From: Actinomycetota bacterium
Lineage (GTDB): Bacteria; Actinomycetota; Actinomycetes; Actinomycetales; Microbacteriaceae
DNA: 64,000 bases
Assembly: GCA_030838475.1 (NCBI GenBank)
Contig: JAUZFP010000028.1
Span: 1-64,000 of the forward strand
Direction: 5' to 3'
In this document: piece by piece, positions 59,901 through 64,000 of the stretch
Position numbering within the stretch: the stretch's first letter is position 1
How the letters are laid out: the number at the start of each line of letters is the position of its first letter
Made by a program: the position numbers and the translations under genes
The notes under the pieces: model-generated
Told to the model about the DNA's origin: nothing
Database searches by the model: none
What the model saw: the letters and a program-made list of their open reading frames with translations, nothing else

Positions 59901-60656
59901 ACCGGAGACGGCGCGCTGCTCTATGGCAACGGCCCGTTTGAGGTCACCGCGGAATGCACGCGGCAGGTCAACGGGACCGCCGTAGGCGTCGACATTCCGC
60001 TGGGCGCGACGCGCGAACTCAACGGTGGCAACGGCTACTCGAACGTCTTTCGGGGGCTTCCCGCCGGCGCCCTGTGCACCGTGACCGAGTCCAAGACGCA
60101 CGGCGCGACGAGCTCGACCTTCACGAGTCCATCGACGAACGTGACCGTCGTCGCCGGTACCACGACCGCCGTGAACCTCACCAACAACTTCGACATCGGG
60201 TTCGTGACGGTCGACAACCTGGTGACCGGAAACGACGCGACGCGCCACCTCCCGGACACCTATGACGTCGTTCTCACCTGCACCCAGATGATCGACGGCG
60301 TGGAGACGCCGATCGACATTCCGGATGGTGCGACGCGCGACATCTGGCACAAGACGTCAGTTACCTACGAGAATCTTCCGATCGGCGCGAGCTGCAGCCT
60401 GGTCGAGAGCGTCCAGAACCAGGCTCAGACGGTGCTGATCACCTGGCACGGGATGCCCGTGCCTCGCACCTTCGTCACCGTCGGCGATCCCGACTTCGTC
60501 ATCCATGTGGTGAATGTCTACAACATCGTGCTCGGATTCACCGGCGTCGCCGTGGCCACGCCCCTGCTGCTCGGAATACTGGCCCTCCTCATCGGTCTCG
60601 GCATCGTGGTCATTCAGTTCCTGCGTCGCCGTAGGGCAAACCCGCTCGAAGGCTAG
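50964..60656 (+). CDS. giant multidomain surface protein with Cna-B/DUF5979-like repeats
   Basis: This is a 3230-residue secreted protein. The signal peptide at 1-43 has RRIR, a long hydrophobic core, and a cut after AVA. About residues 45-1420 hold some six long stalk units of about 230 residues, each with phrases like SLTVQEPAD, VNAWD and a closing V.NT. A DUF11-like unit follows (VQITKIPAGDWPLGSDIPYAIAVTNTGSG). From about 1893 come 11 modules of 105-140 residues that start T.TK, contain V.C and GA.C.VTE, and end VTN.Y. Lys, Glu and Asn at these places fit Cna-B isopeptide domains. The C-terminus is LGFTG (3190-3194), a hydrophobic helix and RRRR, a sortase-type layout. It is probably wall-anchored and adhesive. 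Confidence 0.9.
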   Translation: MQQASGRSRESRWPLARRIRGAVAAVASLLLLSSGLIATAAVADPPAEIPVIHLDKTASPTPATRSLNPGDTATYSFNVECSSLTTACDNFAVTDTIPAPLVLGSVSSPSGIHATIVKNGNTFTVNFVQPLDDGQNGLDAGHQVGFTATAVVPSNVSATFNNQLVTNTATATASNVPDPVTSSADVKLAVPTVLAASIGKTYTPTSLNSSPNVTSTIALTPANTSNIGVDSLTVQEPADVTANPNPFQYDAITGLTLPTWPGGANRVQVDWYDGTVWHLGTSKTTIALPTGIDPATILGLRFTFKNSSGAVAAGTAGTINIATALRSNVTSIPATTTVHNIVSDFVTLAGVSTVPTNATADLLINRVTISPLANKSYADANPVGGLTTDEVTVGGANKGDYTLNTMVLTEPATGDPTLADQGLGFTVWDDAANEWPVGATSESIEYLYAGAGGVFAPPATVSHTTGAFPPIPQPDPAQTVVGFRVTYTGTMPPNQYANLHFFVTTPTVTVDTTVINTIAYDVTTIDNQTAESLASAPLNLRTARINTSVSKTATPGSIYSVTGASTLISLPAQIDPKPTLGTDHGGSTVGSDSLTVQDTADPTTDAFWDNFNPSAIVATSVPTGVTLTVNAWDASTQTWAPLDPATTDVVGPKSLTYVLTSFERANADGLQFVYEPVSGTLPPGFAVQPNIKAVLRAALRSDPATAPNSTAGIVTIPNTVLSIATSGGASNSPVQANNLANIQLLPIPPGGPGIVSKNWIPDPTTGLKIVDARSSEQRTAVIHWGTGSQEFDSVVISDTAGDPSLAAVAGSVYDAFDLASIPAITSAMDPALTYDKISSVQLYIPGTGWANTATNPCAGNACDGAFPGYTLTATERANATGVQFIYVESPTRATRFPTNPLAPAVGSGVAATTDESRSIDLVFQLRDTRRSDGTPVLGTTAGTIYNDTAAGLVLNSARVDGRDSSDTVVYSGTASDAIQILDRPIDVTATKSWTDGPLGVPPLGTPQAFYPTAHLDISGKNVSIAAVDELSLAEPTEGDHPFDYVNITKINSISFPLGVIQANSTVQISQDNGPTLSYTVAQALLLTSTDLAHATGIVVSHFGRIPTNASTDVQLETQLRATIRGTSNPVLTAPATTMTIHNTTTASITDPEVITPATHSTSADQTATMDVDAYDYGVAATKVIVADTTSGATPAIQYDGNSKNATIKLGGQPTGNVPTTRMTIDDSSATFWNAYNFNGFGALTFATPINRVEVDALVGITYDTSTGITPLCNGLTDLTACWYNGTAQATLQLPASLPSGTVNADIRGLRFIFTKSDYSNWQRPHNPLQNVSFVATRRTTLVAPSGTPVDDNLYTHSTPAPGESTIGVFTNTATVTVAAATDAADTNPLWTASEDVTARISYEHLPADVQITKIPAGDWPLGSDIPYAIAVTNTGSGHDKPLTGVVVTDTLPGMPTDGPDLVLPIDPDTSEPLTVAQASQAFSYTLQTGTTTLTLGSTDVIAVMSPRNADGTQNITFTLAAGESIPLGSTLTINTTLDFRTGLTAFTPVQNSATVVSDQVFDLCKYTTDGTTQPTQTDVASCTTTTTTFPQPSAPLTIVKGVHGEGAGPLNTDGTPVIDTTTGAPYDDLGVLKTVTTSANDCSTTNASLAKDNGKGFYTYPCVPITRPGGNEEWESQFTNGGNINLGEIVAIDVLPTQNDTGVIINSARGSKWTPKLTSYPNITGLPNNATYDVEYTSTSGVASARCNGADIQDTMGMTATTTPAMLPAYQPCLTDTGAPDDLPNRVWNTLPVSAASGGISDADYATLLGGIVALKFVILMGDGLAPGGSIDITYDSQTANNIDLPETTPNLGRDSIAYNSIAGAAIGRDPQNLPYPFVSEPRKVGIALATGGLNLLKLDSGAAAGLVAPTTNKLSLTCKSNGVPVQIFDSTGVARSPFTVTPASAFLVQGLPLYSVCTVTEPTSYGQTSKSIVTSPVASSTIVAEAGHSTPSLVYNPHPALDDAGGSYRPAVQESTVTNDYDESDFTVTKTIDDGGALDASLNPVVYKSPKFSVSCTFDNGTGTLLPITVSPTTFNLASGGSQSFTNVPAGSTCVVTEPNTRGAATTGYIVTSNGATQATGSTATSTFTVAPNTAGPTPTNVVAFTNTYTTGSLTITKAVVGTGAATWGTPRTFTMSVNCTSGNTVAATPYSIPSFTLSSPSDLTKTIDNLPSGAVCTVAEADDAGATTSVVSGTATIVAGTPKTVTVTNTYTDATLTVTKVINSSAVDAAGNPALATYAFPVSVDCTFQSVPVWGTGYSSLNPMTFSLTQGTSKVLPGLPAGATCVVTETDANGADSSSIAVAATTGSATTPGTTASVTLTPDNPGGTNTATITNNYGVTSFTVTKVLAGGGAAQFAATSFTVHVTCSAPGIPVSYDGDIVLSSPSTLSKTIGNLAENSICSAVEQGTRATTGADTTTYLDSDTGTDGLGILATVASPGSTTITNWYLTGQLAVTKTVAGAGGALFGEGTNQFEVNLTCTRADVNGTLVTVTIPGGSNRAMSDGDTTTFTDLPSGASCGLTETDAGGASSTAILDSSNAQVSADSTTTYSIPANIAVNTSSFTDNQPQPQPHYTVRNSFDLVSFAITKLVDSAAANQSGAPVSYGPFPVSVTCTFLGDPVYATGYSSTTPMQKNLAKDETWNLDGLTTGTTCDVTETDSKSAADTTISVTTGGSPAVVTSGTTVTGIVLAPPSGLGAANTATITNSYDAGKIVLSKLVTGSGEAGWGQGNFTINVTCTLTDGSGTRTVWNRDYPFTDGSPAAELDNVASGADCTATETKSGGANSTTIALDGGGASVETTATFTSPAPAHNYDVVVTNEFDDADVDVTKNRDGAGWTLYGDGPFEVSLSCTRVIDGVVTSVDVPLGATRTLDATDAYHATYTGLPAGATCIPTETKTGGANGVSITPSTIVTDSSTPTDLEITNTFDVGAITVHKTITGDGALLYGNGPFEVTAECTRQVNGTAVGVDIPLGATRELNGGNGYSNVFRGLPAGALCTVTESKTHGATSSTFTSPSTNVTVVAGTTTAVNLTNNFDIGFVTVDNLVTGNDATRHLPDTYDVVLTCTQMIDGVETPIDIPDGATRDIWHKTSVTYENLPIGASCSLVESVQNQAQTVLITWHGMPVPRTFVTVGDPDFVIHVVNVYNIVLGFTGVAVATPLLLGILALLIGLGIVVIQFLRRRRANPLEG

Positions 60657-60662
60657 TTCGCG

Positions 60663-61277
60663 TCAGTAGTTGCCGAAGTAGCGTTCGCCGACCGCGATCT
60701 CGACGGTCGTGGTGTTGCCCGGCTGGGCGAGCGGGCACGCCCACGCCGGGTCATACGCGCATGAGGGGTTGTACGCGAAGTTGAAATCGAGCACGAGCGA
60801 CTCGGGCGCAGAACCCGCGCCGAGGAATGCTCCCTTGATGGTGTCGAGCAGGTAGCGGCCACCTCCGTAGGTGCCGCCGTGCTTGCCGTGCAGCGCGTCC
60901 TTGATCGGTACGAAGATGCCGCCGCCGTAGGACGAGAGCTTCCAGACGTCGAGGTGTCCGACGCCCGGAACGTCGGCGATGCCGAGCAGGTCGAACGGGA
61001 CGACCCCGTCGGTTCCGGTCTCGACATCCATGTGGCGCGGCTCCGCGGGAGCGATCGCGACCTCGAAGCGCCAGGCCGGATCGTACGGCTCAACCGGGAG
61101 GCCGGTGAACGCACCACGATCTTCGGGAAGCAGCGGAGTCTCGGGATGCGTCGCGAAGAGTTCATCCCGCCCGCGGCGCCAGTGGTCGTGCGCTGCGGGT
61201 AGGTCGGTCTGCTCACGAACCTCGGCGTAGAGCGCGAAAACGCGGCAGCGCCAGTCCACTATCTCGAGTGCGGTCAT
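60663..61277 (-). CDS. DUF1684 family protein
   Basis: This 204-residue DUF1684 protein has the usual WR..R...... WRRGRDELFATHPETPLLPEDRGAFTGLPVEPYDPAWRFE, then GGRYLLDTIKGAF and the diagnostic VLDFNFAYNPSCAYDPAWACPLAQPGN near the end. The family forms a small beta-barrel of unknown function with conserved Cys and His. ATG 61277 is used because TAAAAT lies 6 nt upstream; the TTG at 61283 would be between box and start. It is convergent with the giant surface gene. Confidence 0.92.
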   Translation of the reverse strand: MTALEIVDWRCRVFALYAEVREQTDLPAAHDHWRRGRDELFATHPETPLLPEDRGAFTGLPVEPYDPAWRFEVAIAPAEPRHMDVETGTDGVVPFDLLGIADVPGVGHLDVWKLSSYGGGIFVPIKDALHGKHGGTYGGGRYLLDTIKGAFLGAGSAPESLVLDFNFAYNPSCAYDPAWACPLAQPGNTTTVEIAVGERYFGNY

Positions 61278-61283
61278 GGTCAA

Positions 61284-61289
61284 ATTTTA
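61284..61289 (-). promoter_or_regulatory. -10 box of the DUF1684 gene, leaderless
   Basis: TAAAAT is followed by 6 nt and then the ATG at 61277. Confidence 0.55.
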
Positions 61290-61339
61290 GACTCGTGGCG
61301 CTTGTTACGCGCTGGTGTATGCGCCCCGCCTCGGGTCGG

Positions 61340-61345
61340 TAGCGT
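61340..61345 (+). promoter_or_regulatory. -10 box of the ComB-like gene, leaderless
   Basis: TAGCGT is followed by 7 nt and then the ATG at 61353. Confidence 0.4.
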
Positions 61346-61352
61346 TGCCTGC

Positions 61353-61904
61353 ATGATCAGCGCCGTGGAGCAGGAGCAGTACCAGGTTCGATTCGACTGG
61401 GGCGTCGATGGCGCCCGCGCGGTCGGCGGCGACGCCGATGTGATCGTGCTTGTCGACGTGCTCGGCGCCGATACCGTGCTGCCGAGCTCGCTCGACTCGG
61501 GGACCGCGGTCGTCATCGCGGGCTCGCTTCGCAATGGCGACGCCGTGGCGCGCTGGGCCCTCGAGCGCCAGGCCGACAAGGGCGACCGGTTCACTGTCGC
61601 TGTGGTCGCCGCGGGTGAGACCAGGACGAGCGGAACAGCCCGCTTCGCGCTCGAAGACCTTCTCGGCGCCGGGGCCATCATCGACGCGCTCGCCGCGGTC
61701 GGGATTGACTACTGCTCACCGGAGGCGGCGGCCGCTGCGGCGGCGTTCACGGGACTGCGCAACGCGACTGGTCACCTGATCGGCGCATCCGTAAGCGGTC
61801 GGGAACTCACCGCCGAGGGCAATCGCGCGGCCGTCGATTTCGCGATCGCGGTGAACTCCTCGGACGACGTTCCGGTTCTGCGGGAATTCAGCTTCGGCTC
61901 CTAG
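61353..61904 (+). CDS. ComB-like (2-phosphosulfolactate phosphatase family) protein
   Basis: This 183-residue protein resembles the ComB family: VIVLVDVLGADTVLPSSLDSGTAVVIAGSLRNGDAVARWAL (family DVLRA.ST), VAVVAAGETRTSGTARFALEDLLGAGAIIDAL, and a C-terminal FSFGS. ComB removes phosphate from 2-phosphosulfolactate in coenzyme M synthesis, but actinobacteria do not make that cofactor, so the substrate here is unknown. It is shorter than archaeal ComB and has G where the family has R in DVLRA. Confidence 0.78.
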   Translation: MISAVEQEQYQVRFDWGVDGARAVGGDADVIVLVDVLGADTVLPSSLDSGTAVVIAGSLRNGDAVARWALERQADKGDRFTVAVVAAGETRTSGTARFALEDLLGAGAIIDALAAVGIDYCSPEAAAAAAAFTGLRNATGHLIGASVSGRELTAEGNRAAVDFAIAVNSSDDVPVLREFSFGS

Positions 61905-61952
61905 CGTTTCCCATGGTGTCCGGAAGCGGACGACAATTTGGAGGAACATCCC

Positions 61953-62255
61953 ATGAAGGCAACAATCGACGGCACCGTCATCGCGGAGGCGCCGAAAGAG
62001 GATCTGATCTCGATCGAGGGCAACTGGTATTTCCCGCCGTCGAGCGTCAAGGACGGCTACCTCGTCGAGAGCGCGACCCCGTACACCTGCCCGTGGAAGG
62101 GTGAGTGCCAGTACTTCTCCGTGAAGGACGGGGACGCGCTTCTGCAGGACCGCGCGTGGAGCTACCCGACCCCGTACCCGACGGGTATCGAGCGCGTCGG
62201 CAAGGACTTCTCCAACTACGTGGCCTTCTGGAAAGAAGTTCAGGTCACCGAGTAG
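61953..62255 (+). CDS. DUF427 family protein
   Basis: This 100-residue DUF427 protein has the characteristic IDGTVIAEAPKEDLISIEGNWYFPPSSVK followed by SATPYTCPWKGECQYFSVK and ending in the FWKEVQV strand. The role is unknown; the family is a small beta-sandwich common in actinobacteria. GGAGGA stands 9 nt before the ATG. Its end overlaps the convergent CGNR gene by 11 nt. Confidence 0.93.
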   Translation: MKATIDGTVIAEAPKEDLISIEGNWYFPPSSVKDGYLVESATPYTCPWKGECQYFSVKDGDALLQDRAWSYPTPYPTGIERVGKDFSNYVAFWKEVQVTE

Positions 62256-62829
62256 TCGAGCGGTTGCGGTGCGCGCGAACCTTCGCGCGGTTGCCGCAGC
62301 GCTGCATCGAGCACCAGCGACGATTGTTCGACCGGGACTCGTCGTAGAAGATCAGCGAGCAATCATCGGCGGCGCACTCCCGGACCCGCTCGGCATTGTC
62401 GGGGCCAAGTGTCTCGATGGCGTCACGCGTGATCGCCGACAGGCACTGAGCGACTCGCGCTCGTGATCGACCCGCCTGGCGGGATCCACCCGGCAGGACC
62501 GGCGGGATGTCCGGGGTCGCCGCGAACAGGTTGACGACGTCGATGTCTTCGGCCGGGCCGGTTGCGCCTGTGCCGACCGCGATCACCAACCGGGCGAGGG
62601 CGTGCTGCAGGGCGTGTGCGTCCGCCAGCTCGCGGTCCGTGGCCCCGCCGTCGAGTTCGGGAAACCTCGCGACCAGCCATTCGGTCAGGCGGACCGGGGT
62701 GGTCAGAGATTCCGGACCATCCGCAATGCCGCCCGCATAGGCGAAGTCGATGGCAACCGATCCCGCGTCGAACCACCAGTCCTGGCCATCTCGACTGATC
62801 CACTGGCCTGTCGGTACCACTTGGCGCAT
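62245..62829 (-). CDS. CGNR zinc-finger protein with ABATE-like domain
   Basis: This 194-residue protein has an N-terminal ABATE-type domain (FDAGSVAIDFAYAGGI, LTEWLVARFPELDGG, DAHALQHALARLVIAV). The C-terminal CGNR finger reads RVRECAADDCSLIFYDESRSNNRRWCSMQRCGNRAKVRAHR, with four cysteines and the CGNR motif. Such proteins are thought to be stress-related transcription regulators. The ATG at 62829 has GATAAT 6 nt upstream; the longer frame to 63081 lies in the divergent gene. The inverted repeat in its promoter is a natural autoregulation site. Confidence 0.92.
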   Translation of the reverse strand: MRQVVPTGQWISRDGQDWWFDAGSVAIDFAYAGGIADGPESLTTPVRLTEWLVARFPELDGGATDRELADAHALQHALARLVIAVGTGATGPAEDIDVVNLFAATPDIPPVLPGGSRQAGRSRARVAQCLSAITRDAIETLGPDNAERVRECAADDCSLIFYDESRSNNRRWCSMQRCGNRAKVRAHRNRSTTR

Positions 62830-62850
62830 GTAACCATTATCGGTGGTTAC
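62830..62850. promoter_or_regulatory. shared inverted repeat between the CGNR and SRPBCC genes
   Basis: GTAACCA (62830-62836) and TGGTTAC (62844-62850) are perfect complements with a 7-nt spacer. The repeat covers the whole start region of the CGNR gene, including its -10 box, and lies just upstream of the -10 of the divergent gene. Confidence 0.6.
62836..62841 (-). promoter_or_regulatory. -10 box of the CGNR gene, leaderless
   Basis: GATAAT is followed by 6 nt and then the ATG at 62829. Confidence 0.5.
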
Positions 62851-62865
62851 GACTGAGAGCGGCAG

Positions 62866-62871
62866 TATTGT
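62866..62871 (+). promoter_or_regulatory. -10 box of the SRPBCC gene, leaderless
   Basis: TATTGT is followed by 7 nt and then the ATG at 62879. Confidence 0.5.
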
Positions 62872-62878
62872 CGGGTGC

Positions 62879-63301
62879 ATGGTTGATTCCCGTGTTCCCG
62901 CTCCGACCGGACAAACCAAGGATGCCGGCTGGGAAGTCGGCGTACGTAAGACCGTGGATGCGCCGGTAGATGTCGTCTGGACGTTCCTTCTCGGCGCGGG
63001 CCTCCCCCTTTGGCTCGGCAACGCGATCCTCACCCTCGAGAAGGGTGCCGCGTACGAGACCGACGACGACATCAGCGGCACCGTGCTCAGCTACACGGAG
63101 GGGCACCGCCTCCGTCTGTCCTGGCGACCGGAGGAGTGGAACCATGACTCGACGCTCCAGCTCACGGTCAAGGAGGCGGTCACCGGCACCACGATCGCCT
63201 TCCACCAGGAGCGCCTGAGCGGGCGCGAGGAACGCAAGATCATGCTCGGCCACTGGAAGGACGTCGTCCAGCAGCTGGATGACGCGATCGCCGGACTCTA
63301 G
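62879..63301 (+). CDS. SRPBCC (START-like/AHSA1) family protein
   Basis: This 140-residue START-like fold shows VGVRKTVDAPVDVVWTFLLGAGLPLWLG at the start, the strand YETDDDISGTVLSYTEGHRLRLSWRPEEWNHDSTLQLTVKEAVTGTTIAFHQERLS, and the long C-terminal helix RKIMLGHWKDVVQQLDDAI. It probably binds a hydrophobic ligand or helps detoxification; nothing more specific is visible. ATG 62879 is preferred to an in-frame GTG upstream because of the leaderless -10. It faces the CGNR gene and ends in a CTAG shared with the SprT-like gene. Confidence 0.9.
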   Translation: MVDSRVPAPTGQTKDAGWEVGVRKTVDAPVDVVWTFLLGAGLPLWLGNAILTLEKGAAYETDDDISGTVLSYTEGHRLRLSWRPEEWNHDSTLQLTVKEAVTGTTIAFHQERLSGREERKIMLGHWKDVVQQLDDAIAGL

Positions 63302-63786
63302 ATCGACCCGGCAGGGCGGCGGCTCGCGGCGGTCACACTGCGCTGTCGCCAGTCGATCTGATTGGCCAGGTCGAACCGCTTGGAGCAGCGCCCACAGGCC
63401 AGCACACCGCGCGGCTGCTTGTATCGGTAGTGCACGTGACCGGCCGGGCAGGTGCCGACCCACGGGGCGAACTCGTGCGCGATCGCGCCGTCGTGTGTGC
63501 GTTTTCCGTCGTAGCCGAGCTCCCTCGCGATCGAGCGCCATCGCGGGCCATGCCCGACTCGCGGTCCGGCGAGGGCGTGCGCGATCTCGTGCAACAGGAT
63601 CTGGTGGATCTCGTCATCCTCGTAGCGACCGGCGAGGTACCGGGAGACGGTGATGCGGTGCTTGTCGAAGCTGCAGAGCCCCGCGCGGGTCTTGGCGTTG
63701 TCGAAACCGAACGACCACACCGCGGGATCGAGGTGCAGCGCGATGAGGGCTTCAGCCCACCTACGCACCCGATCGAGTTCCGCCAC
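63298..63786 (-). CDS. SprT-like zinc metalloprotease domain protein
   Basis: This 162-residue protein has the SprT-like core: HRITVSRYLAGRYEDDEIHQILLHEIAHALAGPRVGHGPRWRSIARELG with the HExxH motif (HEIAH) and a downstream GHGPRW that supplies the third ligand. A C-terminal zinc ribbon follows (CPAGHVHYRYKQPRGVLACGRC). Related domains cut DNA-protein crosslinks in eukaryotes (Spartan), but the bacterial role is unsettled. The GTG start has TAGCCT 6 nt upstream. Confidence 0.93.
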   Translation of the reverse strand: MAELDRVRRWAEALIALHLDPAVWSFGFDNAKTRAGLCSFDKHRITVSRYLAGRYEDDEIHQILLHEIAHALAGPRVGHGPRWRSIARELGYDGKRTHDGAIAHEFAPWVGTCPAGHVHYRYKQPRGVLACGRCSKRFDLANQIDWRQRSVTAASRRPAGSI

Positions 63787-63792
63787 GCATTG

Positions 63793-63798
63793 AGGCTA
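63793..63798 (-). promoter_or_regulatory. -10 box of the SprT-like gene, leaderless
   Basis: TAGCCT is followed by 6 nt and then the GTG at 63786. Confidence 0.5.
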
Positions 63799-63878
63799 AC
63801 TCTCTCCGCTGTCGGTCGCCCGCGACGTGCGCGAACCCTCGAATACCGAACCAGCGGAGCGCTGTGAAGGACCCGACC

Positions 63879-64000
63879 TCAGTCGCCGCTCGACCCCGGT
63901 CGCACCTGGAAGATGCTCTTCGAGGGCGGGGGCGACTGCACGGCCGTCGCATCTGTCGTGATGGGCGCACCCGCGATCCAGTCCCGTAGCTCGCGCCCCG
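63879..64000 (-). CDS. C-terminal end of a gene running out of the window
   Basis: Read leftward in the frame ending at TGA 63881-63879, about 39 codons give RELRDWIAGAPITTDATAVQ, then a Pro/Ser run and SKSIFQVRPGSSGD before the stop. Codon use fits a real gene better than the other frames of this stretch. The rest lies beyond base 64000 and no family can be named. Confidence 0.5.
   Translation of the reverse strand, partial: GRELRDWIAGAPITTDATAVQSPPPSKSIFQVRPGSSGD

Noticed and set aside
57041-60530. CRISPR-like array suggested by regular spacing near 57-60 kb
   Set aside because: The period is that of protein modules of about 105-140 codons with diverged DNA, not short identical repeats with spacers.

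Overview
The window is chromosomal DNA from a high-GC Gram-positive bacterium, most likely an actinomycete of the Microbacteriaceae type (inference). Pointers are a ClpC followed by a short actinobacterial-type ArgA, a long Lhr helicase, an Nei2-like glycosylase, DUF3052 and DUF4916 proteins, an ECF42 sigma factor with its DGPF partner, and many genes that start 5-7 nt after a TANNNT box with no Shine-Dalgarno sequence, as in leaderless actinobacterial transcripts. Coding density is high and overlapping stops and starts (GTGA, ATGA, TAATG) are common. I see no rRNA, CRISPR array, intact insertion sequence or prophage.

Layout. 1-5.5 kb is housekeeping: the end of clpC, argA, small membrane and secreted proteins, radA, and tRNA-Ser(CGA) with a strong terminator. 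5.6-6.6 kb is scrappy: a nested-hairpin element whose arm copies the tRNA 3' end, and a broken RHS-repeat fragment. 6.6-13 kb holds small metabolic and regulatory genes: an ECF42 unit, an HxlR/VOC pair, a methyltransferase and an EthD-like protein. 13.1-24.2 kb is a catabolic island: an FAD oxidoreductase, a four-carbon acid sugar kinase with an SDR, GntR and LacI regulators, and a complete peptide-type ABC transporter. Three near-identical palindromes mark the LacI targets.

24.2-37.8 kb mixes an LCP cell-wall ligase, a MacAB-like efflux operon with glycine-rich tails, a second ECF-type sigma factor with a membrane partner, Nei2 and a gamma-glutamyltranspeptidase-like protein. 38-42.6 kb is a three-gene exopolysaccharide operon: a GT2 glucan synthase, a membrane-fusion-like protein and a GH81 endo-beta-1,3-glucanase, which points to a beta-1,3-glucan (curdlan-like) product. 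42.6-50.6 kb carries Lhr, two tandem esterase-like hydrolases, a Nudix-like protein and a DEAD-box RNA helicase. 51-60.7 kb is one 3230-residue surface protein with about 11 C-terminal Cna-B-like modules and a variant sortase signal (LGFTG). 60.7-64 kb returns to small genes, including a CGNR protein and an SRPBCC protein that face each other across a shared palindrome, a SprT-like protein, and the C-terminal end of a gene that runs off the window.

The best candidates for something new are the LacI/GntR-controlled acid-sugar island, the synthase/GH81 polysaccharide operon, the giant adhesin with its LGFTG signal, and the structured element behind tRNA-Ser.
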